DNA of 64,000 nt from Bacteroides cutis. Lineage in GTDB: Bacteria; Bacteroidota; Bacteroidia; Bacteroidales; Bacteroidaceae. Position numbers and translations under genes: made by a program. This document shows, piece after piece, positions 51,251-60,773 of this stretch. The stretch is from positions 186,001 through 250,000 of the forward strand of contig NZ_OEST01000003.1 of assembly GCF_900241005.1 (NCBI RefSeq), given 5' to 3'. Each line of letters begins with the position of its first letter. Within the stretch, counting starts at the first letter, position 1. The notes beneath the pieces are model-generated. The model had not been told where the DNA came from. It was given only the letters and a program-made list of their open reading frames with translations, and did no database searches.

Positions 51251-52024
51251 ATGGTGATATTTGTTTTTGATAATACGTTTGAAGGTTTGCTGACTTCTGT
51301 TTTCGAAGCCTATGCACGTCGTATTTTCCCGGATGTATTACAGCCGGAAGGAGAGCTACTGCCTTTGTTCCATGATGAAGTTTTCACGGTGATTACCGAT
51401 GAAGGGAAAGCGGGACGAGTATGGCGGGGATTACAGAAGAAACTTTCGTCCGGTGCTTTGGCCTGTCTTACGCAGAGTTGGCTTTCCGAACTGCCTGAGG
51501 TACCCATGTTATTGTTTCGTTACATCCGTAAAGCCATTGATACCCCCCGTTCCATTGAAACGAATTTTGCCGATCCTGACGTATTGGAACTCTCTAAGAT
51601 ATGGAAAAAGGTGGATTGGGAACGGATACGCATGTTACAGTTCGTTCGTTTTCAGAAAGCGGCGGACGGTACTTTTTTTGCGGCATTGGAACCTCAATTC
51701 AATGCTCTTCCACTTGCTGTTGAACATTTTCGTAACCGTTTTGCCGACCAACGATGGTTGATTTATGACGTCAAACGTGCATATGGTTATTATTATGACT
51801 TGAAGGAAATCCGTATGGTTACTTTCGATGAAGATACCCGTGAAGGACATTTTGTAACGGGAATGTTGGATGAAAGTTTGATGGACAAGGATGAAAAGCT
51901 TTTTCAGCAGTTATGGAAAACCTACTTCAAGGCTATTTGCATCAAAGAACGTCTTAATCCACGAAAACACCGGCAGGATATGCCGGTGCGTTATTGGAAG
52001 TTTTTGACGGAAAAACAGGATTAA
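51251..52024 (+). CDS. DUF4130 (SAM_7_link) DNA-metabolism protein
   Basis: The 257-residue protein matches the DUF4130 family: MVIFVFDNTFEGLLTSVFEAY at the N-terminus and KERLNPRKHRQDMPVRYWKFLTE at the C-terminus. Family members occur together with the radical-SAM protein encoded just upstream, sometimes fused to a UDG-like domain. Their joint function is uncharacterised. A shared DNA-lesion processing pathway is inferred. The 173-bp gap to the radical-SAM gene has no strong terminator, so read-through is likely. Confidence 0.85.
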   Translation: MVIFVFDNTFEGLLTSVFEAYARRIFPDVLQPEGELLPLFHDEVFTVITDEGKAGRVWRGLQKKLSSGALACLTQSWLSELPEVPMLLFRYIRKAIDTPRSIETNFADPDVLELSKIWKKVDWERIRMLQFVRFQKAADGTFFAALEPQFNALPLAVEHFRNRFADQRWLIYDVKRAYGYYYDLKEIRMVTFDEDTREGHFVTGMLDESLMDKDEKLFQQLWKTYFKAICIKERLNPRKHRQDMPVRYWKFLTEKQD

Positions 52025-52053
52025 ATTATTGTCTGATAAGAAAAAATCCTTTT

Positions 52054-53031
52054 TTAGTTAATCACCCAATTCTTGTTATGGGGTACCGTCTGTTTCGGGT
52101 CATAGTACATTCCCGCTTGCGATGGTATTTTCAGTTCATACATACGACCGCTTTTATTCTGTAGTTCATGTTGACGTAACCAAGGATTGGCATCTTTCAG
52201 TTGGGCAAACGTGATACCTTGTTGACGGGCATATTCGGCAAGATTACTGATACCGGTAGTCACCGTTACTTTTCGGTAAGGAATAGGTGGATATAAATGT
52301 TCACGTTTCAGCAGAAATCCATATCGTTGAGGGTTGTTGATGACTGCTTTGGCAGCAAGTAGCCGGAACATATAACGTGAAGTTTCTTCTACCAGCCAAA
52401 GGTCAACTGCTTGTGAGGCAAGTTGCTTCTGCAGTTCCGAAGAGATGCGTCCCTGTCCACCATTATAGGCAGCGGCAACGCAGAGCCAGTTGTTATATTT
52501 AGTGTAGGCTTGTTTTAAATATTTACAGGCAGCCAGCGTGGCTTTTTCAACGTGATAGCGTTCGTCGATATTGGCATTGACTTCCAATCCGAACTCCCTT
52601 CCGGTAGTGGGCATAAATTGCCATAAACCCACTGCACCTGCCGGACTGCGGGCAAGTGTATTCAGATTACTCTCGATGACGGCGAGATATTTGAAATCGT
52701 CGGGAACACCGTTGGCTTTCAGTATGGGCTCGATTATTGGAAAATACCGATTGGCACGTTTCACGGTAAGCATGGTTGTGGAGTGCATATAAGTAAATGA
52801 CATCAACTCTCTGTCCATTCTTTCGCGATGATCATAACGCTTGAAGGTTATTACTTGTCCAGCAAAAGAAATTTTATCGGGAACAGTAGGGGGAGTAACA
52901 CAATAGGGAACTTCTGATTTTATGGATTCTTGCTCATTGAGTTGTGTATTACTCAACAGAAATGGAAGAGTAGTACCTACACAAAGAGCAATGGCAGCGG
53001 TAGCCAATATATGGATGGAATTCTTTTTCAT
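52054..53031 (-). CDS. Lytic transglycosylase with C-terminal LysM-like domain
   Basis: The 325-residue exported enzyme (signal MKKNSIHILATAAIALCVG) has an SLT domain around residues 90-225: IESNLNTLARSPAGAVGLWQFMPTTG with the catalytic Glu, and AAYNGGQGRI. A C-terminal LysM-like segment (ISNLAEYARQQGITFAQLKDANPWL) binds peptidoglycan. It cleaves glycan strands non-hydrolytically. Its stop is convergent with the DUF4130 gene, 29 bp away. It resembles the MltD type but lacks multiple LysM repeats. Confidence 0.87.
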   Translation of the reverse strand: MKKNSIHILATAAIALCVGTTLPFLLSNTQLNEQESIKSEVPYCVTPPTVPDKISFAGQVITFKRYDHRERMDRELMSFTYMHSTTMLTVKRANRYFPIIEPILKANGVPDDFKYLAVIESNLNTLARSPAGAVGLWQFMPTTGREFGLEVNANIDERYHVEKATLAACKYLKQAYTKYNNWLCVAAAYNGGQGRISSELQKQLASQAVDLWLVEETSRYMFRLLAAKAVINNPQRYGFLLKREHLYPPIPYRKVTVTTGISNLAEYARQQGITFAQLKDANPWLRQHELQNKSGRMYELKIPSQAGMYYDPKQTVPHNKNWVIN

Positions 53032-53115
53032 TATCCTGTTTTTTGTTGGTTCTGCCGTCTAAGGTACGATATTCATATTAATTGTGCAAATAGGTTGCAA
53101 GAGGTGATGCCACTT

Positions 53116-53838
53116 TTAATTCTTTATAGGAAACCGTTCCCATAACCAGCGTGGAATGAGGCGCCAGAAAAAAACGAGTGTCCGGTATCTTCCGTCAATG
53201 ATGGTTATACGTTTTTTCCTATCCAGTGCTTTCACGATGTAGCGGGCTACACGGTCTGTTTGCATCAACATCGGATAATTCCCGTTCTTCAATAAATCTG
53301 TAGCAACGAAACCGGGACGTATATCCGTAAAGCGGATATTCAGATGTTCCATATGAGTAAGTTGTGCAAGGGCGTCGATATAAGTATTTTGGAAACGTTT
53401 GGTAGCAGAATAGGCGGGGGCTATACCTAAGCCTTTGGTACCGGCTATGGAACTGATTACTGCAATGTGCCCTCCTCCTTTTGCCTTGAAATAATTGAAA
53501 GCGGCGGTAGTCATCCTGATAAAACCTTCTACGTTGGTACGTGCCGTGTTAATCTCGACCTCTGGTTGCAAAGTAGGGTTCTGACTGCCTATACCTGAAC
53601 TGAGGAGAAACAAATCCATCCCTCCTAATTTTTCTATCAATGTTTGAAGGTGTAGAAGGGCATCTTCACGGGTAATATCCAATGGTTGTATTTCAATTTG
53701 TCGGGGAGCAATCCGTTGAAAATCTCGTAATGCCTCTTCCCGTCTTCCTGAAACTCCTATATGCCAACCTTGTTTTACTAATAATCTGGCAACTTCTTGG
53801 CCGATCCCTGAGGTGGCTCCTATGATAATGGCTTTCAT
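53116..53838 (-). CDS. Short-chain dehydrogenase/reductase
   Basis: The 240-residue SDR has the NAD(P) loop GATSGIGQEVA, an NAD-contact region and the catalytic Ser/Tyr/Lys set (ISSIAGTKGLGIAPAYSATKRF, with YxxxK). The substrate is not known. It starts 1 bp from the end of the histidine kinase gene, so the two are co-transcribed. Confidence 0.88.
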   Translation of the reverse strand: MKAIIIGATSGIGQEVARLLVKQGWHIGVSGRREEALRDFQRIAPRQIEIQPLDITREDALLHLQTLIEKLGGMDLFLLSSGIGSQNPTLQPEVEINTARTNVEGFIRMTTAAFNYFKAKGGGHIAVISSIAGTKGLGIAPAYSATKRFQNTYIDALAQLTHMEHLNIRFTDIRPGFVATDLLKNGNYPMLMQTDRVARYIVKALDRKKRITIIDGRYRTLVFFWRLIPRWLWERFPIKN

Positions 53839-53839
53839 T

Positions 53840-55735
53840 CTATAATTTTTTTTGTTTCTGTCGTCCGGCTGGTTGCACTTGGCATGGGAATGTGATGGTA
53901 AATGTACTGCCTGTCCCTACGGTAGATGTAACTCCGATGCTTCCGTCCATTCTTTCCATGATGGACTTACAAATAGACAGACCCAGTCCGGCTCCTTGTA
54001 TGAAGGAGTTTACCTTCTCGAACCGTTCGAATATTGTGTCGAGTTTGTCCTGGGGGATTCCGCGTCCAGTGTCGGTAATGTTGATTTTTGCTTCAGATCG
54101 GTCTATCTTATAGGAAACTTCGATGTAGCCGACGGTCGTATTCTTCAATGCGTTCGAAATAAGATTGTTCAGCACTTGTTTAATACGCATCAAGTCTTGT
54201 TCTATTAAGTAGGCATTTGCCGGATAACGGGTTCTGATTTCTACACCTGCCGGAGCGTTTTGTTTATACTCGGCACAACTTTCGTCGATCAGTTCCGACA
54301 GATTGAACCAGGTAGGATGTAGTTCAATGTGGCCGGATTCTATTTTCGACAAGTCCAGTACATCGTTGATAATGTTCAGTAGCAGATCGTTGTTACGGTT
54401 AATTAGTGAAATATATTGGTCGCGTTCGTTGGCATCGTCCACGTAAGGGAGCAGGCTGGAAAATCCGATAATTGCATTCAACGGTGTGCGTATTTCGTGG
54501 CTCATATTGGCGAGGAAAGCCGACTTCAGGCGATCCGCTTCTTCTGCTTTTTCCTTGGCTTGTATCAACATGAATTCCGTGTTTTTCAGGTGGGTGATAT
54601 CGTAGTTGATGCAGATTAGTTCTATATTGTTCCGTTCGGGAGCGTATGTTTTCACTATCAGATTGACATGCGTCCATGAATAACTGCCGTCTTCTCTGAG
54701 AACGCGTATCTCTTTGTTGAATTTGTTCTCTGTCCCTTTTTTTGCATTATCCAGAAAGCCGAGTATACAATGGCGGTCTTCGGGGTGAATATGACCGTAT
54801 GTTCCGATAATTTCGGATAGCGGTGTCTTTTCTTTTTCACCGATGTTGATATACCAACTTTGTTGGGCATTCCCTTCTTGGGTAAGCAGGTTGTAGTGGG
54901 CATATCCCACTTTGGCATAATTGCCTATCAGTTCGAAGAAACTTTCGAACTCCTGAATTTTGTTGTAGGCTACAGTCGTTTCGGTTTTATCTGCATTAAT
55001 CAGCAGATAGTTGGTTGGAATATGATGCTCATCGTACAACGTGGTTACCTTAGTTACCAAATCTATCGTGCCTGTTTTCTTTTTTGAATTATAGTAAGTT
55101 CCTATTTGAGAGAAGTCATAACGAAAAGTAAAGTCTGCATTTTCATGTTTCTTCAGCTTTTCTTTCATTTCGTTTGGGAAGACGGGATTTTCGAAGATAT
55201 TGATACCCAGCAAGTCTTCCTTCTGTTCTAGATGAAACATTTCCAACTCCTTGTCATTCAAGTCTATCAGTATCCCCTGGATGTTATAGAGTTCGATGCC
55301 TACCGGCAAATTCTTATAAATGTTGTGTAATAATCGTTCCTGTTGTTGCAGTACTTGTGAGGCAGATGACATGTTGGGACCGTCTTGTACTTCGGCTATA
55401 CCATAAATCTTGCAGTTCCCGTTTTCATCTGTTTTCTGCATACAAACTTTACTACGTATCCACATAGGGCCTTTGATCGTATCAAGTAGATATACAATCT
55501 CTTTCGACTGTTGTGCGTTGTTAAAAGAATGAACTGTAGTAAGAGGATGTTCCTCTTTCAGAATTCGTTTATTGAAGTCTTCGAAACTGATAACCCCGTC
55601 TTCTTTTAAACCCAATAGGCTGGAAATATATTCGGAACAGATATAGTTTGCATTTTGTAAGTCTGCTTCCCAACAGCCTATGTTGGCATTAAGTATTATT
55701 TCTGATAGTAAGTTATAATCTAATTTAGCGTTCAT
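53840..55735 (-). CDS. PAS-domain sensor histidine kinase
   Basis: The 631-residue kinase has three PAS-like regions (about 10-120, 135-240, 265-385). The dimerisation/phosphoacceptor domain follows with [23 protein letters not shown] (phospho-His near residue 413) and an HATPase_c domain (N-box [11 protein letters not shown]1 DTGRGIP, G2 GAGLGLSI). It lacks a TM segment and a receiver domain, so it is a cytoplasmic non-hybrid kinase. No response-regulator gene is adjacent, so its partner is unknown. It is transcribed with the SDR. Confidence 0.9.
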   Translation of the reverse strand: MNAKLDYNLLSEIILNANIGCWEADLQNANYICSEYISSLLGLKEDGVISFEDFNKRILKEEHPLTTVHSFNNAQQSKEIVYLLDTIKGPMWIRSKVCMQKTDENGNCKIYGIAEVQDGPNMSSASQVLQQQERLLHNIYKNLPVGIELYNIQGILIDLNDKELEMFHLEQKEDLLGINIFENPVFPNEMKEKLKKHENADFTFRYDFSQIGTYYNSKKKTGTIDLVTKVTTLYDEHHIPTNYLLINADKTETTVAYNKIQEFESFFELIGNYAKVGYAHYNLLTQEGNAQQSWYINIGEKEKTPLSEIIGTYGHIHPEDRHCILGFLDNAKKGTENKFNKEIRVLREDGSYSWTHVNLIVKTYAPERNNIELICINYDITHLKNTEFMLIQAKEKAEEADRLKSAFLANMSHEIRTPLNAIIGFSSLLPYVDDANERDQYISLINRNNDLLLNIINDVLDLSKIESGHIELHPTWFNLSELIDESCAEYKQNAPAGVEIRTRYPANAYLIEQDLMRIKQVLNNLISNALKNTTVGYIEVSYKIDRSEAKINITDTGRGIPQDKLDTIFERFEKVNSFIQGAGLGLSICKSIMERMDGSIGVTSTVGTGSTFTITFPCQVQPAGRQKQKKL

Positions 55736-55777
55736 ACAGAAGTATTTCTGATAAATTAATACAGATGTATATGGTTA

Positions 55778-55785
55778 CAAAAATA
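55778..55785 (-). promoter_or_regulatory. -7 box for the histidine kinase gene
   Basis: TATTTTTG on the minus strand lies 42 nt before the kinase ATG. Confidence 0.5.
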
Positions 55786-55827
55786 GAAATAATCCGTAGA
55801 AATGAAAAGAAATGGGAGATAGAAATG

Positions 55828-55835
55828 TATCTTTG
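55828..55835 (+). promoter_or_regulatory. -7 box for the MaoC gene
   Basis: TATCTTTG lies 42 nt before the ATG at 55878. Confidence 0.65.
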
Positions 55836-55877
55836 TCACGGTTTATGACACTATTTATTAAATAAAACAAAAAATAT

Positions 55878-56342
55878 ATGGAAAAAGTAATTATCAACTC
55901 GTATGAAGATTTTGAAAAGTTAATAGGTCAGCAACTTGGTATTTCTGAGTATGTGCAACTTACTCAGGAGCGTATCAATCTTTTTGCCGATGCAACATTG
56001 GATCATCAGTGGATTCATGTTGATCCGGAACGTGCCCATGTGGAGAGTCCTTTCAAGAGTACCATTGCTCATGGTTATCTTACCCTATCTATGTTGCCTC
56101 ATTTGTGGAATCAGATTATTGAGGTAAATAACCTGAAGATGATGATTAACTATGGTATGGATAAAATGAAATTCGGTCAAGCGGTATTGTCTGGACAGAG
56201 TATCCGTCTGGTAGCAACTTTACAATCTTTGTCCAACCTACGGGGAGTGGCAAAGGCAGAAATCAAATTTGCCATTGAAATTCAAGGCGAGAAGAAGAAA
56301 GCACTCGAAGGAGTAGCTGTTTTCTTATACTATTTCAATTGA
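55878..56342 (+). CDS. MaoC-family hotdog dehydratase
   Basis: The 154-residue single-hotdog protein contains the (R)-specific enoyl-CoA hydratase signature FADATLDHQWIHVDPERA and FKSTIAHGYLTLSMLPHL, with the catalytic Asp and His (DHQWIH). It probably hydrates an enoyl-thioester. The exact substrate is unknown. It is convergent with the YgbA gene and overlaps its 3' end by 13 bp. Confidence 0.9.
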   Translation: MEKVIINSYEDFEKLIGQQLGISEYVQLTQERINLFADATLDHQWIHVDPERAHVESPFKSTIAHGYLTLSMLPHLWNQIIEVNNLKMMINYGMDKMKFGQAVLSGQSIRLVATLQSLSNLRGVAKAEIKFAIEIQGEKKKALEGVAVFLYYFN

Positions 56343-56653
56343 AAATGTTCTTGCCATAAATGCCGGAGTGCTGCTATAGGATGGTATAGCAGCATTCTTG
56401 GCCCGGTAAACCGCATCACTTTCCGCATCTGTTCTTTCATTTCGGGTTTATAGCAATGAATGGTGCACAGTCTGCAGGTTGACTTTTTTTCTCCAAAAGG
56501 ACAGCGGGATAATCTTGTATGCGCATATTCTATTAATTCCTTACATTGGGAACATAACTCTTTATTACCCTCTTTCTTTCTGCAATAAAGGGTAATCATT
56601 TGTTCTATCGTCTGTTGTTCTCGTTGAACGCGTGACATGGATTTGACCGTCAT
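56330..56653 (-). CDS. YgbA-type nitrous-oxide-stimulated-promoter family protein
   Basis: The 107-residue protein has a Cys-rich core, LCSQCKELIEYAHTRLSRCPFGEKKSTCRLCTIHCYKPEMKEQMRKVMRFTGPRM, typical of the YgbA_NO family. The Cys pattern may bind a metal or an iron-sulfur cluster. E. coli ygbA is induced by nitric oxide, but the biochemical role is unclear. It has its own -7 box and overlaps the MaoC gene tail-to-tail. Confidence 0.85.
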   Translation of the reverse strand: MTVKSMSRVQREQQTIEQMITLYCRKKEGNKELCSQCKELIEYAHTRLSRCPFGEKKSTCRLCTIHCYKPEMKEQMRKVMRFTGPRMLLYHPIAALRHLWQEHFQLK

Positions 56654-56677
56654 TTATAACAGAGTTTATTTTCAGAA

Positions 56678-56685
56678 CAAAGATA
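56678..56685 (-). promoter_or_regulatory. -7 box for the YgbA gene
   Basis: TATCTTTG on the minus strand lies 24 nt before the ATG at 56653. Confidence 0.6.
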
Positions 56686-56814
56686 GTGGAATAATGGAGA
56701 AAAACGATAATTTTATCTTTATAGACGTGAAATTTCCTTTTTAATGGTATTGAATGAGCCAAACAAAATCATTGGAATGCTGTTGATAACAGACTAATGA
56801 TAAATTGTTTGGTC

Positions 56815-57297
56815 ATGAATAAATTGAAATTATCTTTTCTGCTGTCAATGTTCTTTACATCAGTTTCGGTATTTGCCGGTTATACACCTGTCAATGTACA
56901 GAATGCTCTAAAAAAAATGTATCCTGCTGCTAATGATATCGCCTGGTCGCAGGATGGAAATTATTATGTAGCGGATTTTATGATGAATGCTTTTGATACC
57001 AGAGTATGGTTCAACTCGGATGCCCAATGGGTGATGAAGCAAACCGATTGGGTAACGATGGATGAGGTACCGGCAGCGGTATTCAATGCTTTTGCCGCCA
57101 GTCAGTTTGCTGGTGGTGAAGTACAGAATGTAACGTGGGTACAGTTCCCTAAATGGCAGTCGATTGTTGCCGTAGAGATAGGAATGCCGAATGTACAGAC
57201 GAAATATCAGATATTATTTACTCCTGATGGAGGAATAATAAATGACCGGAATGTCACTTACTTGCATAATATTCTTGGAGCAAGTACTTTCTTATAG
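56815..57297 (+). CDS. PepSY-like periplasmic protein
   Basis: The start at 56815 (MNKLKLSFLLSMFFTSVSVFAG) gives 160 residues with a normal signal peptide. Two PepSY-like repeats follow (VQNALKKMYPAANDIAWSQDGNYYVADFMM and AVFNAFAASQFAGGEVQNVTWVQ). Similar Bacteroides proteins (DUF2874) are periplasmic and of unknown role. A near-consensus -7 box TATCTTTA is present at 56714-56721. Confidence 0.8.
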   Translation: MNKLKLSFLLSMFFTSVSVFAGYTPVNVQNALKKMYPAANDIAWSQDGNYYVADFMMNAFDTRVWFNSDAQWVMKQTDWVTMDEVPAAVFNAFAASQFAGGEVQNVTWVQFPKWQSIVAVEIGMPNVQTKYQILFTPDGGIINDRNVTYLHNILGASTFL

Positions 57298-57327
57298 ACG
57301 ACATTCAGTTACCTGCTAAATAAATTA

Positions 57328-57335
57328 TATCTTTG
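57328..57335 (+). promoter_or_regulatory. -7 box for the MGMT-nfo operon
   Basis: TATCTTTG lies 18 nt before the ATG at 57354. Confidence 0.65.
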
Positions 57336-57353
57336 TCCTGAAAAAAGTTTTTC

Positions 57354-57662
57354 ATGGACAAAGGTGCTTTTCAACAGGAAGTATACAATGTGGTTGCTGC
57401 CATTCCGTCCGGAAAGGTAGTAACCTACGGGCAGGTTGCCTTTCTTATAGGTAGACCTCAGTGTTCGCGTATGGTAGGACATGTCATGCATGATGTACCT
57501 TCGGAGTTGCATCTGCCCTGTCACAGGGTAGTGAACAGTCAGGGAAGGTTGGTACCGTTTTGGGTAGAACAAAGGGCTTTGCTGGAAAGTGAAGGTGTAC
57601 AGTTCCGCAAGAGTGGAATGGTGGACATGAAAGTTTCTCAATGGAAATTTATAGAGGAATAA
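57354..57662 (+). CDS. Small MGMT-family protein with PCHR active site
   Basis: This 102-residue protein contains only the C-terminal DNA-binding/active-site half of O6-methylguanine-DNA methyltransferase: YGQVAFLIGRPQCSRMVGHVMH and LPCHRVVNSQGRL. ATL proteins of this size usually have Trp in place of the active Cys. This one keeps the Cys in PCHR, so it could still accept an alkyl group. It lies 26 bp upstream of endonuclease IV, forming a DNA-repair pair. Confidence 0.85.
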   Translation: MDKGAFQQEVYNVVAAIPSGKVVTYGQVAFLIGRPQCSRMVGHVMHDVPSELHLPCHRVVNSQGRLVPFWVEQRALLESEGVQFRKSGMVDMKVSQWKFIEE

Positions 57663-57688
57663 TTGTTGAATTCTAAAATAGTATGGTT

Positions 57689-58522
57689 ATGAAATATATC
57701 GGTGCACATGTAAGTGTAAGCGGAGGTGTGGAGTTGGCTCCTGTCAATGCCCACGAAATTGGAGCGAATGCTTTCGCCCTGTTTACCAAGAATCAACGCC
57801 AATGGGTGGCAAAGCCTTTGATGCCAGAAAATATCTCTTTATTTAAAGAGAATTGTGCGAAGTATGATTTTGATGCCTATTATATTCTGCCACATGACAG
57901 TTATTTGATAAACCTGGGACATCCCGAAGAGGAAGGCCTGATAAAAAGCCGTGCCGCTTTTTTAGATGAGATGCAACGTTGTGAGGAATTGGGGTTGAGA
58001 TTATTAAATTTTCATCCAGGTAGCCATCTCAATAAGATTTCAGTGGAAGCATGTTTGGACAAGGTGGCAGAATCTATAAATATTACTTTGGACAAAACAC
58101 AAAATGTGACGGCCGTAATAGAGAATACAGCTGGGCAAGGCAGTAATGTAGGTAATGAATTTTGGCAATTAAAGTATATCATTGATCGTGTGGAAGATAA
58201 ATCGCGGGTGGGCGTTTGCCTTGATACCTGTCACACTTATACGGCGGGATATGACATTGTGAACGACTATGATAAGGTTTTTGATGACTTTAATACCATC
58301 GTTGGTTTCAATTATCTTCGTGGTATCCATTTAAATGATTCCAAGAAAGCCTTAGGAAGCAGGGTAGACCGTCATGATAGCATCGGAAAAGGATTGATTG
58401 GTATAGATTTTTTCAAACGCTTTATGAAAGACGAACGTTTTAATGACTTGCCCATTGTTCTGGAGACTCCGGACGAAACACTTTGGGCGGAAGAAATTAA
58501 ATTATTACGTAGTTTTGAGTAA
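57689..58522 (+). CDS. nfo: Deoxyribonuclease IV (AP endonuclease)
   Basis: Endonuclease IV cleaves abasic sites in DNA during base-excision repair. The 277-residue TIM barrel has the N-terminal [16 protein letters not shown]. Metal-binding His/Glu/Asp residues are in [32 protein letters not shown] and [22 protein letters not shown] at 57689 is preferred over 57683, where MVM would add only two residues. The gene is co-transcribed with the MGMT-family gene. Confidence 0.94.
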   Translation: MKYIGAHVSVSGGVELAPVNAHEIGANAFALFTKNQRQWVAKPLMPENISLFKENCAKYDFDAYYILPHDSYLINLGHPEEEGLIKSRAAFLDEMQRCEELGLRLLNFHPGSHLNKISVEACLDKVAESINITLDKTQNVTAVIENTAGQGSNVGNEFWQLKYIIDRVEDKSRVGVCLDTCHTYTAGYDIVNDYDKVFDDFNTIVGFNYLRGIHLNDSKKALGSRVDRHDSIGKGLIGIDFFKRFMKDERFNDLPIVLETPDETLWAEEIKLLRSFE

Positions 58523-58604
58523 AGATTATTCAATTGTAGTTTTGATATTGAGTTGACGCGAACTAAAGAGGAGCTCCTTTCGTTATAATAATAAAATTAG
58601 AGTT

Positions 58605-59900
58605 ATGAAAGTTGCAATAAGCGGAGCATCCGGCTTTATAGGGACGCATCTCATGGAATATCTGACAGAGCATCATCACCAGGTTATTCCTATCGGAAGG
58701 GGATTTTTGCAGGAAGATGCTTTCCAGCAATTGGTAGAATCTTTGGAAGGATGTGATGCACTTGTTAATTTGGCAGGTGCTTCTATCAACCGGCGTTGGA
58801 CTCCCAAATACAAATGTGAACTACGTCATAGCCGTATCGGAGTGACTTCCCGATTGGTAAAAGCTATGAAGGCGGCGCAGAAACGGCCTGAAGTGATGTT
58901 GTCTGTGTCGGCCGTCGGTTATTATCCTTCACGGGGATACTATAGCGAGCAGGATGACATGATTGCCGAGGGTTTCTTGGCTTCACTGTGCCGTGAGTGG
59001 GAAGCGGAGGCTCAAAAGTGTCCATCTGATGTCCGTATGGTCATCACTCGTTTGGGAGTTGTTCTTGCACCGGATGGCGGTGCTATGCAACAGATGGTTT
59101 TACCTTTAATTCATACAAAGTTCTCTGCCGTAATCGGTTCGGGCAAGCAGACTTTTCCTTGGGTGAGTATACAGGATGTATGCCGTGCCGTCACTTTTTT
59201 AATAGAGCATAAAGATACGCAAGGTGTTTATAATGTAGTAGCCCCACAATTTATATCGCAGAAACATCTGGCGCATGCATTGGCGATAGCCTACCATGCT
59301 TGGGCAACCGTGCCTGTGCCGGGTTGGGTTTTTCATTCTCTCTTGGGTGAAATGAGCAGTGTCCTGCTGAATGGACAGACGGTTTCGCCTTCCCGCTTGC
59401 TTGAAGCCGGTTTCACATTTTCCGTGCCTACCATTGAGTCATTATTGAAACTGCCGGATACACGGACGGTACCTTCTTTGGATGTTGCCCGTTATATGGG
59501 ACTTTGGTATGAAATAGCCCGTTATGATAACTCCTTTGAACAAGGAATGACCGATGTAACAGCCACTTATTCCCTGTCATCCGACGGAAAGATACGGGTA
59601 GAAAATGCAGGTCTTAAAAATGGAGTGAAGAAACGTGCTGTGGGACATGCTTACCGTCCCGATGAAAAACAACCCGGTAAGTTGAAAGTCTCTTTTTTCC
59701 TTTGGTTCTATTCCGATTATTATGTTCTGGAATTGGATAAGGAGAACTATAGCTATGCCTTGGTAGGTAGCAGTTCCGATAAATATCTTTGGATATTGAG
59801 TCGTAATCCCCATCTGGCTGAAGATATCAAAGGTAAATTGATTGCTTCAGCCCAAAGGAGAGGATATAATATACGGAAACTGCACTTCTTACATGACTAA
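58605..59900 (+). CDS. TIGR01777 SDR-epimerase fused to a C-terminal lipocalin
   Basis: Residues 1 to about 285 form a TIGR01777-type SDR (GASGFIGTHLMEYL nucleotide loop, then ISQKHLAHALA and GMETVLLNGQ-like segments). Residues from about 290 to 431 are a bacterial lipocalin/Blc-like domain: ARYMGLWYEIARYDNSFEQGM and YVLELDKENYSYALVGSSSDKYLWILSR. There is no signal peptide. The SDR domain resembles YfcH and its DUF1731 C-terminus. Such a fusion is unusual. Joint action on a lipophilic or isoprenoid-like substrate is possible but speculative. Confidence 0.85.
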   Translation: MKVAISGASGFIGTHLMEYLTEHHHQVIPIGRGFLQEDAFQQLVESLEGCDALVNLAGASINRRWTPKYKCELRHSRIGVTSRLVKAMKAAQKRPEVMLSVSAVGYYPSRGYYSEQDDMIAEGFLASLCREWEAEAQKCPSDVRMVITRLGVVLAPDGGAMQQMVLPLIHTKFSAVIGSGKQTFPWVSIQDVCRAVTFLIEHKDTQGVYNVVAPQFISQKHLAHALAIAYHAWATVPVPGWVFHSLLGEMSSVLLNGQTVSPSRLLEAGFTFSVPTIESLLKLPDTRTVPSLDVARYMGLWYEIARYDNSFEQGMTDVTATYSLSSDGKIRVENAGLKNGVKKRAVGHAYRPDEKQPGKLKVSFFLWFYSDYYVLELDKENYSYALVGSSSDKYLWILSRNPHLAEDIKGKLIASAQRRGYNIRKLHFLHD

Positions 59901-59930
59901 TGTAGAATCTTTTTATAGCTTGGGATATAT

Positions 59931-60320
59931 TTAAACCTTAAATACACATTCTATCCGGTTGCCGTCAGGATCAAGTACAACACTCTCAAGGTATCCGTCA
60001 CCCGAAGTGCGAGGTTCACCTGCAATAGTATATCCAGCCGAACGCAGCATTTCAGTTTGTTGTAATATGTCCTCTTTACTGTCAAACGAGAATGCGAAAT
60101 GAGTCAGTCCTAATCTGTTTTCTTCAACCGGAGTATTCTGTACATCGGGGCGGCTCATTAATTCCAAATCAATTCCTCCTTCAAACCGGATAAAGTAAGA
60201 TTCGAATCCTTTTTTCGGATTGATATACTTTTCATTACTGATACCCTTGAAGTATCGGGTATAGAACTCTTTCATTGCTTCCAAACGGAAAGTCCAGATT
60301 GCTAAATGATGTATTCTCAT
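59931..60320 (-). CDS. VOC-superfamily YaeR-like protein
   Basis: The start at 60320 (MRIHHLAIWTFRLEAMKEFYTRYF) gives 129 residues. The longer frame to 60386 overlaps the upstream GNAT gene. The paired beta-alpha-beta-beta-beta repeats and the metal-binding His/Glu positions (HHLA, and the RIECVF tail) match the SMU1112c/YaeR glyoxalase-like family. The reaction is unknown. It is the last gene of a four-gene minus-strand run. Confidence 0.82.
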   Translation of the reverse strand: MRIHHLAIWTFRLEAMKEFYTRYFKGISNEKYINPKKGFESYFIRFEGGIDLELMSRPDVQNTPVEENRLGLTHFAFSFDSKEDILQQTEMLRSAGYTIAGEPRTSGDGYLESVVLDPDGNRIECVFKV

Positions 60321-60327
60321 ACGATTA

Positions 60328-60762
60328 TTAAATTTGAATTTGTAAATGTAAGATAGGAAAAGGATTACCTGTCGAATCTGTTGCATCCCTGCTTGCCACT
60401 TCGAAACCTAAATACAGATAAAATTGGAGAGCTTGTTCATTTTGCTCATTGACGTCCACCTTATAAATATGCTTATTGTGGATAGCGTACTTCATCAACC
60501 GTTTTCCATATCCTTTACCTTGTTCATCAGGGTGCACAAACAACATTTCAATGAGTTCGTCACTCAATCCCATAAAGGCGGTTATCTTTCCTTCCCGATT
60601 ACGAATGATATATAAATCTACGGTAGGAAAATATTCCTCCCGTATCAAAGATTTATAAAAAAGTATATTCTCTTCGGTAAGGAAATGATGGGTACTTCGG
60701 ACGGAAGCTTCCCATAACGCCAGCAGTTCGTCGTAATCCTTTGGAGTAGGTTGGGTTATCAT
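60328..60762 (-). CDS. GNAT-family N-acetyltransferase (YjaB-like)
   Basis: The 144-residue GNAT protein has the acetyl-CoA loop EQGKGYGKRLM and the C-terminal VNEQNEQALQFYLYLGFEVASRD. The latter closely resembles E. coli YjaB. The acceptor substrate is unknown. It lies 11 bp after the RluA gene and 7 bp before the VOC gene, so the run is co-transcribed. Confidence 0.85.
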   Translation of the reverse strand: MITQPTPKDYDELLALWEASVRSTHHFLTEENILFYKSLIREEYFPTVDLYIIRNREGKITAFMGLSDELIEMLFVHPDEQGKGYGKRLMKYAIHNKHIYKVDVNEQNEQALQFYLYLGFEVASRDATDSTGNPFPILHLQIQI

Positions 60763-60773
60763 AGATTTTGATA

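Noticed and set aside
52571..52792. Plus-strand frame inside the lytic transglycosylase gene
   Set aside because: Shadow of a well-supported SLT domain on the other strand.
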